Source of the DNA: Taxillus chinensis
Lineage: Eukaryota; Streptophyta; Magnoliopsida; Santalales; Loranthaceae
Direction: 5' to 3'
DNA: 64,000 nt
Assembly: GCA_023512835.1 (NCBI GenBank)
Contig: CM042092.1
Location: 28,593,543-28,657,542 of the forward strand
Under the pieces are notes generated by a model that was not told where the DNA came from, ran no database searches, and saw only the letters and a list, made by a program, of their open reading frames with translations. Shown piece after piece: positions 33,479 to 44,807 of the stretch. A program made the position numbers and the translations under genes. Each line of letters starts with the position of its first letter. Position 1 is the first letter of the stretch.

Positions 33479-33622
33479 GATAATAAAACAAAATACTTCC
33501 ACTATCTGGTTACCTTCCGCATTGTTTCTATCTCTTAACCAGATAAGTGTTGTGGCAAAGAGTTCTAAAAGAGCTTCGATAAGAGCCTATTCACCCCCCC
33601 TATAGGCTCCAAGGGACCAACA
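33479..33622 (+). repeat. Copia family-1 LTR, last 144 bp
   Basis: Begins GATAATAAAACAAAATACTT and ends GGCTCCAAGGGACCAACA, matching the ends of the other family-1 LTRs in plus orientation. It abuts the outer edge of the oppositely oriented LTR of element 3, separated by 10 bases. It may be the remainder of the LTR broken at 6581, but about 520 bp between the two pieces are missing. Confidence 0.75.
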
Positions 33623-33648
33623 AAAAGCTTTCTCGTGCTTTCACTTAA

Positions 33649-34095
<447 letters not shown>

Positions 34096-34546
34096 TTAGG
34101 GGTTTTGTTTTAAGACATTTTTAATTTTATATTATTATTTGTAAAATATTTTGAACACAGTTGGTTATTTTGGATTATAATACTTTATAATACTATTTTT
34201 CAAAGGGGAAATATATTATTAATATTTTTTATGGTTTGTTTATTTGAATATTGGTAGTTTTTGAACTGTAATGGTATTTATTAATTGAACCAATAATTGT
34301 AAGCATTTAAGAAGGCTTGTCATATTTCTGTGTCATCTACTGTAAACCTTTTTGGTGTGTTAGGTCTGCTTGGCTTATGGTGTGTCGGCCACTTTCCGTA
34401 ATACAAACAAAGTCATATTGTATAATTTTTGACAATACATGATTGTAACACAATAAAAAGTATTATGTAGTGAGTGCTATGGTAAGCTTAAAAAAATCTT
34501 ATGAAAATGTTTCATAAGACAATAACATGTGTTATTATATGATCTA
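34096..34546. other. AT-rich stretch, no feature seen
   Basis: No supported gene or repeat. It could be intron or flank of the glutamate dehydrogenase locus, or decayed repeat. Confidence 0.5.
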
Positions 34547-35863
34547 TGTTGGATCAAGCCCAGAATTTGGATGATGCGAATAAAACTCTATGTAATTTGA
34601 TTTGAGACATTGCATGTGTTATCTTAAGTTGTTGCAGAAGATATGATCTTAATCCGGACCTTTACTCGTGAGAGCAAAGCTGAGGACATGATACATAATC
34701 CTGATCCGGACAAGAGTGAGTGTCGACAAACACTTGGTAAATAACCAAGTCTACATTTCATACGGAATAAGGATCATTCATGCGGACCAAACACTGAAAA
34801 CTACGAACTAAGGAATATGTGTCTTAGAGTTTTAGACGTCTAAGTCAAATTGATGCGGAATAAGAATCCTAGTCTATGACTTGCACGGAGTAAGAAAAAG
34901 TCATCGCGGAATAAAATGCTAAGTTTTCCACTCAAGCATACTAAGGAAAAGAAGATATGGAGTAAGGAATCTGAGTCTTCCATACATGCGGAGTAAAGAA
35001 TGACTTGTGCGGAATAAAGACCTAAGTCCTTATTCGCACGGAGTAAGGAAAATAAATCTTTGAGTAAAGAATCCAAATCTTTTAGCCATGCAGAGTAAGG
35101 ATGTGCTGATACGGAGTAAGCCATCCGGCCTTTTACCTCATGCGGAGTAAGGAAGCGCCGATACGAGTACGCTCTCCGGACTTCTCTTTAATACGGAGTA
35201 AGGAAGCGCATACATAGAATAAGAATTCCAGTATCAAATTGACACGGAGTAAGCAACCAATGATATGGAGTAAGGATCCGAGCTTCATTAACACTGAGTA
35301 AGGAACCTTACGACGGATTAAGAAGACGCCTGCTTAACTTATCTCTTCGCATTCAAAGTAGTTAGCTCGCTACGTCCCGATGCAAGACAAATTCATCAAT
35401 AACCTAAAGCATCTTACACGTGGATCATACGGATATGTGGACATAACTTTAATCGCACTTGGGAACTCGCAAAGTAATTCAAAGTTTAAAGACCCAAGAT
35501 CTTGAGCTCCACATCCAGACAATCAAGACAGAGAAGTTACCGAGGAACAGTCAAGGCTACACGTTGCCCGGAATAATAAGTTCCAATGATGTTTTTCACG
35601 GATGGTTATAAATAGTAACACTTGTATATTTTATAAAGTGTGCGAGGTGTAATAGCATACGATAGATACGTGCATACATGTACAAGAGATAAAACAGAGA
35701 TATTGGTTAGTGTGTGAGTGATTTATAAACAGAGTGTTAGAGAGTTTTTACAGTAGATCGAAAAGCTTTACAAGCTTTAATCTGCTCTGTTTTGTTGTAA
35801 TTGTCATTCGATAATAAAACAAAATACTTTCACTATCTGGTTATCTTCCGCATTGATCTTATC
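34547..35863 (+). repeat. Copia family-1 LTR, 3' end cut by another LTR element
   Basis: Starts TGTTGGATCAAGCCC, contains the CGGAGTAAGG array (about 34760-35310) and continues to the ATCTTATC motif near the LTR end, where the LTR at 35864 begins. The remaining 120 bp or so are displaced beyond the window or lost. Confidence 0.85.
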
Positions 35864-38440
35864 TGTAAAGACCTGTACCTGTGTGAGATTGAAGTTAGCC
35901 CCTAAATAGAGTGAGAGACATCTATTTGGCAGCGTGGCCTTAACGGGAGCGTCTTGAGTTATTATTAAAATTATTTTTCATATTTTGAATTGATTGCTAT
36001 ATGTCATTATTATTATTATTTTAATATTTTGGGTTCACTATTATTACGATGTTAATATTATTAATAAATTATTTGAGTATTTTAAATTACTATTATCATA
36101 ATAATTGATGTTATCCCTATTATTATTATGGACATAATGGTTGGAGTTAATTATTATAATTATAAACCCTATTATTATTATGTTAGTATTATTATTATAA
36201 GTTTAAATATTTTGAGTTGATTATTATTATTATTATTAATGTTATTATTGATTTAATTGTAATAAGATATAAATAACTATATATATATATATGTATATAT
36301 ATATTGGTTATTATAAAAGGGAGAGCCTAAAGTTAGAACCCTAGGTGTGTGTGCGCGAAGCTTGGCAAGGGAAGAGCTGGGGAGGTTTGAAATTCTACCG
36401 ATTCCTCGAAAACATGATCCAGGTAGGTGGTCTTAAATCCTATCCTCGTTATTTTACCGTATGAATTGTTAGAGGAAATACAAATATTCAATCCTGTACG
36501 CGAATGTATGTATATGTATATCGCTCTTTTCGTCCTTTTTCTCTCTTTGGTATGTTTTTGTGTGGACGCCATCATGCCAATGCGAAGGAGGGGAAAGGGC
36601 GGCGGCGGCACCATGGAAACATCTTCATGTGAGAGAGATGGAAAGGGAGGCGGCGGCATCTACCGCTTCGTGCGACGGGGGTGGACTATAAGAAACGGCG
36701 GCGACGATTGCTATTACGTGCGAGAGGAGAAAGAGATAGAAGATGGGGGCGGCGGCTACCACCGCTGTGGAGTGGTTCGCACGCCCCGCGCACGAGCGTG
36801 ATGGAAGGGGAAGGGGATGGCGGCACCTTGCCACCCCCACACACCTGGGTTGCAGACGGCGGCAGGGTCTGACCTGACCCTGCTGCGTGGATGTGTGGAG
36901 GTAGGGGCGGTAGCTCTTTGCCGCCCCCACGCGTGAGGGTGCCAACCCTTACGCGCTGGCAAAGCCTGGGCCAGTCTTTTTGGACCAGCCCTGTCTTCTC
37001 TAGCCTAAAGGATTTTCTGTGATAGCCTGATGTGAATGGAATTATTTAAATGACCATCTTTAAAATTTTAGGTCTTATTAATTAATTATTTAGATATTAT
37101 CCGAGAATTGATATTGCAGTCTAATATAAATAACATTGGCTTGATATTATCAACATTTCTATTATTAAGAATTTTTATTATTTGATTGACGTTGGAAATA
37201 TTATGTATAGCATGATTGTTGAAGATTGGCACATTTCATCAATTAAATATTATATATATATTTCAGTTATAAATATACAGCTATAGTTATTGTTGGGTTT
37301 GTATCATTAGTTTAAGATATATATATATATATGTATGTATGTATATATATATATATTGTGGGTTTGTTAATATCAATTTAATGATATAAATATTGTTTAA
37401 GTCCGATATTGTTATTAATTTAATATTATAGATGTTGCCAGGTGAAATATTATTTGTTAATCATATAAATATTATTTGGGCTTGACATTATTGGTTTGAA
37501 AATATAAATGGAGATCTGGGTCTGCTATTATTTGTTGGTGATATAAATGTCCCTTGTGGCATGTTGATTTTTGGTTTAGCAATTTAAATATTTTGTAATG
37601 TTGTGATCTTTGAACATTGATTATTGGAAATTTTTATTTGTTGATTTATGTGTGAAATTGGTGGTGGAATTGGTTGGGTTAACCACGGGTCTCACATAGG
37701 GCGGCAGTGGGGCCACAGGTCCCCTATGTGGCTGGTTAACCCAGGTCCCATATGTGGCAGGTTGTCGGGGACACCGCAGTCCCACATATGGCTATCTCAG
37801 TAGTGGATCGGGATCCTAGGAGTTGGTTGTGGGAATTTCGTCGATGATTGGATTATTTGGTGTGAATCCGTGATTGAATCGTAATGCGTGTGATATTATA
37901 TTTTGTGATTTTATGTAAGCTTATCGTGATAGAATTTAACACTATACCGGCACAAGCATACACCAATCATATAGTCTTAGGATTTCATGTTATAGGATGG
38001 TGAGGAGATGGAGATCATCTACTGAGCATTTGTGCTCACCCTACATTATTTCTATTTTCTACAGGTTGTAGGGAGTAGCTTGTGGAGCCATAGCGGAGTA
38101 GGCCAGGACATCCTTGGTGCAGGATTCATTCCATTGACTGTTTATTTTGCTATTTATTTATTTTATTTTTCGGACTTCGGTCCGTGGCAGTTGTACGAAC
38201 CTGATTGGTAGACCTTGTTTATACTGATGTCGTGGGTTATGTTTGAATTTTAGTAATATTAATTGCATTGTTATACTTGTTTACTTGCTTGAATATTTTA
38301 TTGGATCATTGGTAAGTACAATTCTACCCCTATTGTGGTGTTGTACAAGATTGGGTTGTTCATTAATTCCCCGACCCCTATAGTGTGGGCATGGGGATGC
38401 GTTCCTAGTTCTGTTGTATTTAGAATTTGGGGGTGTGACA
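35864..38440 (+). repeat. LTR of an unplaced retrotransposon (family E), 2577 bp
   Basis: Starts TGTAAAGACCTGTACC and ends GGGGGTGTGACA, followed within three bases by a tRNA-Met primer site. The first part is rich in ATT repeats (about 35950-36250) and TA runs (36281-36304, 37316-37357). A GGCGGC-rich part lies at 36590-36960. A TATAAAAG at about 36312 is a candidate TATA box. A run of GTCCCATATGTGGC-like units lies at 37690-37790. The TGTAARGACC...GTGACA ends resemble those of the gypsy LTRs here, so a gypsy origin is likely. No coding sequence is attached. Confidence 0.75.
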
Positions 38441-38443
38441 AGT

Positions 38444-38455
38444 TGGTATCAGAGC
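38444..38455 (+). other. Primer binding site, initiator tRNA-Met type (family E)
   Basis: TGGTATCAGAGC, followed by GGTCGG, three bases past the LTR end. Confidence 0.85.
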
Positions 38456-39915
38456 GGTCGGTTTAGTAAACCTAGCATAGTAGGGTGATTGATTGAAACT
38501 TTGGCGCTTGGGAGACATTAGGGAGGGCGCCTGATCAACGCAGTCCTTAATGGTGTCCTTGGTTACCTTAGTGTCAGTCAGATCATCTTAGGATGCATTG
38601 GGATGGGTGCATACATGACATGACATTGCTTGTGCATTTAGGGCACTAGAATTGATTGTGCGTGTGACTCTGATTGAATAAATAGCCACCAGTTGGCAAT
38701 ATGATTGTTTCGATGATATCTGCTGATTAGGACAACTTTGTCCAATTGATTGTTAGTTGGTGTGAACCTACGGGTTATAAATGATTGATTGATGGATGTG
38801 TATAGATGAGGGGCAATGTCCCATCGATGACTGTTTGGACTTGTGAGTTATATGTGGTGTAGACCTATGGGACAAGAGTGATGCAATGTAATTTGTGATT
38901 ATTTCCTGAGAACGGGGTTAGAGCTCTCTTGTTTGTTAGTTATGAACTTACGGGTCATAAATATTTTCGTTGTGATGTGAATTGGTTGAATTATAGCGAC
39001 ATATTTATTTAATAGCAAGTAACAACATACACCATTGTTATATATGTACACACAATCGTAACTCTACACCTTACATATTCTTATAGTATACTTCTGACAT
39101 TCAGTTGCCTCATATGACAATCTGTTATATTCTGCTAGTACAACGTATGATAAAATTTTGGCAAAAGTATTGGATGGTTGGAAAAATATGATTTAATAAA
39201 AGTAAAGTGTAAGGTAAATACAATGGTAAAAGATGAGATAACATATACAAGAATTAAATATCATAATGAATTTTTAGAAAAAAATTAGTAAATGTTATGA
39301 CTAACAATATATATCAATCAAATATTAGGCTTAAATGTTATGAGAAGACAATGATAGAATTGGTAAATTTAATAATGGTTTGTTTCCGTTTTAAGGCAAT
39401 CAAAGGGTTGAAGTACCAATGAGTGGGGGGGATAGTGATGGCATAGTCTTTTGGAATAGGAGTAAAGAATTCGCTTTCATCAGATAACATACCTTAATAA
39501 TTTGTCTATTCAAAATGTTAGTGAGTAAATGATTTAGAAGGTGATAAAGCAATCTGAGAATCAAATGGAGTATATTTCTTATAACCTTATAAGAGGTTTT
39601 GGAAATGGTCTTGGAGGAACACCACAAGAGAAAAGTAAGAATACTTTTTTTCCCTAGATTTAAATTGTGTAACTTGTTAAACAAGTGATGATGTCTTTAA
39701 AATACAGTTGAATATTAACTTTGTGTATTATAAAATAATAATAATAAATAAATGAATACATAATAATAATAAAATAATATAACAAAAAAAATTAAAACAA
39801 AATTACTTACAACACTAGTAACAATAGCAAATAAATAAATAAATAAATGATGAACGAATTGGTGCTAAATATTGTTGTGATTCATGTCAATGTGGACTAA
39901 CACAGTATATGATTA
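38456..39915. other. Leader of family E and AT-rich sequence, no gene seen
   Basis: Up to about 39000 this looks like an element leader. From there to 39915 it is AT-rich, with simple ATAA and AAAT repeats at about 39730-39850. Open frames here are short and show no recognisable domain. The point where family E ends is not visible. Confidence 0.5.
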
Positions 39916-40769
39916 TGTAGGTCCCAAAGTGAGTCTAGAGGGGGGGGGTGAATAGACTCTCGTTGCGTGCGGAAGCTAGACGTGCTGGTTTTGGATTCCT
40001 CTGCAGATGACTATGATGGAAGTATTTATGGAGAAGACGCCAGTAGTATTGTGAGCGATAACGTGAGTGATGATGAACTATCAGACAAAACTGAGATAAG
40101 AGTAAATGCTCTTTTCTCAACAGATCTCAGTTGTGAAAGTGATGGTTTGTGATAGATCGACGTGTGGAAAACAACACAGAGATTAGATTTAATGGAAGTG
40201 CTCGATCTTTGGTAAACAAAAGGTTCTTGAATGATCAGATGGCTTACTCTTGTTCTTGGTTCAACGCGGCGCACAACACTTCTTTTTTTTTTCTCTCTTA
40301 GTCTTTTTCTCTCTTTTTGTTAGAACTCACTACTCTTGGTTCGTAAAGGATTGTTTATATTAAGTGTGTTAGAGCCATTTTCTTGTGTACTGTGTGTTTC
40401 CTTCTTTTGAGAGAGAGATTAAACTCACAATTTTGTCGTTAAGTGCGTGAGAGATATATTTTTAAGATTAAAGTGCTCGTGCGCCATAATGTCCATCCCG
40501 ACAGACTGACTTCCCGCCACTGAAAATGCGGAATGTCAGGGGATGGGTTGATCTGCTCTGATTTACAGATCAGATGCCCATCTCGCATTTTTGGCATGCG
40601 GTCGATCTTGGCCGTTCATCGTGGATGGTAGTTGGCAGCAATTAATGCGTCATTAAATGCGCTCAATCGCTCGGGACGGCGCAGCTATTGTACAAACCCT
40701 AGCTGACAATATCGCTAAGTGGCTGTGTTTAGGGTTGTAAGTTTGCCTCGGAGGTGGATGCCTCGTAGG

Positions 40770-41769
40770 TTAGGAGACTCGAAGATTTCAGCTAGCACCT
40801 ATAGAAAGTTGCGAAGTCTTGCTTCAGGCTTTATGGTGTTTCTGCGAGTCTACAACTCACATCTTCGAGGCTGGAGTTTTCGAGGCTGGAGGTTAAGTTG
40901 GATTAGCCTTTTAGTGTCACTCTGTTAACTAAAATCTACGACTCTGCGTGTCTACGACTCTACGAGTCTGCGACTCTCCGAATAGCGCTTAGAGTGACTT
41001 CTTCGATTACAACTGATCTACCTGTTATTGGAGCTAGGAGTCTACGACTCTAGCTCTACGGGTCTACGACCTTCGGGTCTCTCAGTTTACTATATTTGAC
41101 TAGGTGGTCTGAAAAGCTTCGACTCTACGAGTCTTCAACTTCGCTTTTCTTCCTTAGTCTTTCACAGAGGTTCATAAACTGAGTTCCTTTATAGCTACGA
41201 CCCTTTAGCTCCAACTCTCCGCCATCGATCTCCGAGTCTGGAAGTATGGCAATTTCTCTATAGTGACTGTGTCCCTTGAGTCTACGAGTCTACGACTCTA
41301 CGACTCTCGATTCTGATTTCATTTGTTTGCCAGTCTTTACAGCGTCGATTCTTCGACCTTCAACCTACGAGTCTACGAGTCCAGTTTTCTTAACCGTGTT
41401 CAACGGCTTTGACTTTATGACTTCCGATCTACGAGTTTGCGAGTCCAGTTTTCTTAACAGTGTTCGAAGGTTTCAACCCTACGACTCTACGAGTCTTCGA
41501 GTTAAGTGGCAATTGAAAGATCTGTTAGTTGAAGTGTTTGTGGGGACTCTACGAGTTTGCGAGTCTACGAGTCATTTAGCGTTGGTTATTGTTCTTAACA
41601 CTGCTTCGACTCTACGAGTCTCCGAACTTCGTTGACGCTTACAGTAACACTTTCTTTTCCGTACCATGACTCTACGACCTTCGACCCTGGATCTACGAGT
41701 CGCAATGTTTTGTCACTATTTCGCCTTGAGTCTCCGGACTCTACGAGTCTACGAGTCTCTTGCCAATCT
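40770..41769 (-). repeat. Array of CTACGAGTCT units inside copia family-2 LTR
   Basis: Dozens of degenerate copies of a 9-12 bp unit (plus strand CTACGAGTC, CTACGACTC, TTCGAGTC, TGCGAGTC), densest at 40930-41770 and resuming at 43720-43790 after the solo LTR. No unit length is strictly fixed. It occupies the place the CGGAGTAAGG array has in family 1. Confidence 0.8.
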
Positions 41770-41998
41770 TGTAAGGACCCGTACCTTGAGTTAGTCACGG
41801 TTTGCCTTCGAATTCACGTGCAAAAGGAAAGATGCTTAGAATGATGTCCTCTATCTACCACAGAAGTTTCAGGCCAAACGGACGTGTATGTGAGGTGCAC
41901 GTGAAATGGGTCCAATTCACGTGCAAGTGTGGTTGTCTTTTAAATGATGCAAGGAGGCTAGGGGTGAAGTTTGAGCGCATTTGGAGTGCATATGGAGT

Positions 41999-42026
41999 TG
42001 CACGTGAATTGGGGAATTCACGTGCA
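41999..42026 (+). promoter_or_regulatory. Perfect inverted repeat with GGGG centre (LTR D)
   Basis: TGCACGTGAATT, GGGG, AATTCACGTGCA: all 12 positions pair. Each arm contains a CACGTG G-box, the palindromic target of plant bZIP and bHLH factors. Confidence 0.75.
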
Positions 42027-42156
42027 AATTAGCGTGCAGCCATATTTTTGCATGGTTCCCTTGGTTTTGACATTCTAATGATCTTTCTCCAAAGGACCAT
42101 GTTGAAATTCTGAGTATTTTGGCCTATATGGGTGCGGAAAGGTGCTAACTTGTGTG

Positions 42157-42233
42157 ATCAAAACTACGTCGTTTTGATCCTGGGTTTACTTAATCAAAAC
42201 TACGTCGTTTTGATGTGGGTAGTGTCTATATAA
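42157..42233 (+). promoter_or_regulatory. LTR promoter module: twin ACGT palindromes plus TATA (LTR D)
   Basis: Palindromes at 42157-42178 and 42193-42214, then CTATATAA at 42226-42233. Confidence 0.75.
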
Positions 42234-42288
42234 TGAGGGCTTGAGTTTGAGTTTAGGGTTCTTGTGTTCTTCTTTGCTGCACTGCTGC

Positions 42289-42327
<39 letters not shown>

Positions 42328-43827
42328 ATCTCCCGGGCAATTGCCGTGGTGGTTCGTGTCGTTGGGAGAGCTGTCTAGCGTGGAGGTTAGGATAAAAGTC
42401 CGAGGTAGGGATTCATGTTCTTCCTAACTCTCTCCTCTGTTTTAGGATATTCACCTATATATATATATATGTAAATCCATATAGGTGTGATCTCCTATAC
42501 GGATGTTGGCCTTCGAGTGGCATGTTCGTTGATTTTGATGTTGAATTTGGCCTGAGGATTTTCCTGGGTTTGTTTATGCCCACCATGTGTTTGATGAAAT
42601 GTCTGTGAGGCCCGCACACTATGTATTTGATAAAATGTCCGTGAGGCTCGCATGCCATGTATTCAATATAATGCCTTGTGAGACCTTATAAATGGGTGTC
42701 TCGATGATATACCTGCGTGACGGGTGTGTACCGTGTTTGACTTGTATTTGATTTTAAGCCTATGAGGCTGATGTGTGTGGCTTGTATCCGACCATGTTGG
42801 TCCCTCGAAATCAAGTGTAAATGTTGTGCCGAGTTTACATGTTGAGATGTAATACTATCTTTGTTCCGTTGATCTGTTTGAGAACGAAGCTGAGATATGG
42901 GCCAGGCACAATAGCTGGACCCCTTTGAGATTTGGCCAGGACGTGGTCCCGAGTCTCGGTGTAGCACTCACGACGGTGGGCTAAGTCTACACCCATTCCT
43001 GAGGGTATGTATGGCGCCCGAGGAGGTGGTTGACCATATCGACTCGGGTGGAAAATGTTGCATTGGTGTCCATGCAACATTCGCCTGGATGTGGTATGTC
43101 ATGTCGCCGTGGTGGCGGGGTGTCCTCTCGCTCTCCAGTGCGGGCTCGGATAAAGAGTGTTTCCTGGGTGATGTTTGTTGCTTTAGCCTTAGGCACGACA
43201 CGAGCACAAGCATACACATATCATGCATGTTGTAGAGCGGGACGGGTCTGGGGGAGACCGGATCCCTCTCGAGCTATGGTTTGCTCACCCCTCCTATAAA
43301 TTGTTATTTTGCCAGGGTTTAGCGGCGGTAGGTGAAGGCCGAGGAGCTAGGCCCCCGAGGGTGGGAGTTTTATGTTATTTCCTTTGTTGTACTCTGGTTT
43401 TATGTGTTTGGAATTGGGTTTGGTTTTATTTGTGGCTTCATAGGGGTTTTTCCCCGACCGGGTTGTAATAAACATTTAGTCTTTGAAATGAAATAAAATG
43501 AGATGTTGTTATTCAATTTGTGTTTGTGTGCATGGTTTGGGAGCAGGAGCATGCCCCTCGGCATGTTAGCCTGGTTGTGCAGGTTTGGGACAGCACCCGT
43601 GCCAGAAGTCCTTTTAAGGTGCTTGCACCAACCCCTTGTCCCTTCGGGTGCGGGCATGGGCAGTCACTACTCATTTCCAAGTGGAAGGAAATTGGGGCGT
43701 GACAAATACGTCCTGTGACAGTTTCACTTCTACGACCTTTGACTCTCCGACCCTATGACCGTCGGTTCTTCGAGTCTCTGGACTTAGACTATTTGTGGCA
43801 GCTTCATCAAATCCTATATTTCCAACA

Positions 43828-43838
43828 ATCTCCCCCCT
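43828..43838 (-). other. Polypurine tract (copia family 2)
   Basis: Minus strand AGGGGGGAGAT directly before the LTR start. Confidence 0.8.
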
Positions 43839-44243
43839 ATTTAATGTAAGTCGACGACATGTATTTGTATGAAGTCCGAGACTACAAGTTTTATGGTCAG
43901 ATTTAGATTAATCGGGAAGATGTCTTTGCCTATAAAGAATTTGAAGGAGTGTGCAAAGGGTTAGCTAGAAATGAATACTCCCTCGTGGGTCGGAAAGCCG
44001 CATTTGCTGGCTCCTGACAAAGAGAACTCCCCCTACGAGCTGGCTCCCCCTGAGATGAATACTCTCCCTTTCTGGGGTGAGGAACAAGCACCAGAACAGA
44101 AACCGAGGGGAGCAAGGGAATAAGTTTCGGAATAGCAGATAGCATAGCAAAGACATATAGAAAAGATAACTGACAAAACAATAAGTACACAGACATGTGA
44201 AAAGCAAGAGATACAGTGTACATGTAATTAGAGTACAGGACAC
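43839..44243 (-). other. 3' untranslated region (copia family 2)
   Basis: No gene. Further purine runs on the minus strand (CTCCCCCT near 44027 and 44044) repeat the tract motif. Confidence 0.6.
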
Positions 44244-44807
44244 TTAGGGGTTAAATTCAGAGTACAAGACACTCTGTGTAAATAGAAAAACAGCAGTTTG
44301 CTCGCGCAGAAGTTGAGCAGGAGTCAAGTGTAACGAGGCCGCTCGACTGCTCACACGATCAAATTCAGGCACGAGAGCTCGAAACCCGTTGGTAGTCAGG
44401 ATGCGAATGTAATGGCAAACATAAAGGCCACAGCTGTGAGCATCCTCCTGACCAGGAATGCCTTGCTTGACTCGCGTGATTTCCATCGGTTTGGTGAGAG
44501 GATATCCACCACACCCATGTGAAGAACCCTGCATGACACGGGTGAGAGTGCGATTGAACTCACGAAGTTGTTCACGTCGATGGATTAGTAAGGTACTGGT
44601 TTTGGAGTCGAAGATGACGATCCTTTGGTTCTTGAAGTCGATGTGGAGAAGAAACCAGTGCGGGGATGTGGACAAGTACGGAATTAGCACATGGTCTACC
44701 TCATCCCAGGGAAGGAAGGAATGCTCATATCTGCGACCTTGTATAATCTCGAGCATAGCTGCATCATCGAGCAGCTGAGCCTGCATGATCGGCAAACAGA
44801 GTTCCAC
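44244..44807 (-). CDS. Tail ORF, C-terminal part: Ulp1-like (C48) cysteine protease, catalytic set intact (element 4)
   Basis: An uninterrupted 187-codon stretch at the end of the tail ORF. It carries His50 in SPHWFLLHID, Asp67 in IVIFDS, Gln120 in GIPGQED and Cys126 in HSCGLYVCHYI, the full His-Asp-Gln-Cys set of Ulp1/SENP proteases, including the Trp after His that element 1 lacks. Spacing (17, 53 and 6 residues) fits the fold. A short C-terminal helix region (LTPAQLLREQTAVFLF) follows. The Met chosen is internal: the ancestral frame continues upstream, so this is a domain and not a separate gene. Such enzymes cut SUMO-type conjugates; here the target could be host SUMO or the element's own protein, which is inference. 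Confidence 0.8.
   Translation of the reverse strand: MELCLPIMQAQLLDDAAMLEIIQGRRYEHSFLPWDEVDHVLIPYLSTSPHWFLLHIDFKNQRIVIFDSKTSTLLIHRREQLREFNRTLTRVMQGSSHGCGGYPLTKPMEITRVKQGIPGQEDAHSCGLYVCHYIRILTTNGFRALVPEFDRVSSRAASLHLTPAQLLREQTAVFLFTQSVLYSEFNP

Larger units (their letters stand above)
41770..43704 (+). mobile_element. Solo gypsy LTR (D)
   Basis: 1935 bp with ends TGTAAGGACCCGTACC and TTGGGGCGTGACA, closely like the start of gypsy C's LTR. No internal region or primer site follows; the copia LTR array resumes at once. Flanking bases AATCT and AATAC agree at 3 of 5 positions, so a clean duplication is not seen. It contains the inverted repeat, the twin palindromes and a (GA)n run at 42290-42326. 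Confidence 0.8.
39916..43827 (-). repeat. Copia family-2 3' LTR, split by solo gypsy LTR
   Basis: Minus strand start TGTTGGAAATATAGG at 43827 and end GGGACCTACA at 39916. Without the 41770-43704 insertion the LTR is about 1977 bp. On the plus strand it opens TGTAGGTCCC, followed by a G-run at 39941-39949 and GTGAATAGACTC, the mirror image of the family-1 LTR end. Much of it is an array of CTACGAGTC units. Confidence 0.8.

Noticed and set aside
36427..36801. Open frames in the GGC-rich part of the family E LTR
   Set aside because: Low-complexity Gly/Arg composition driven by GGCGGC repeats, on both strands; no domain.
39400..39684. Minus-strand open frame of 94 codons rich in Leu and Ile
   Set aside because: AT-rich composition and no recognisable family; it has no counterpart elsewhere in the window.
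41765..43709. Clean target duplication around solo LTR D
   Set aside because: Flanks AATCT and AATAC match at only three of five positions, so it is not claimed.
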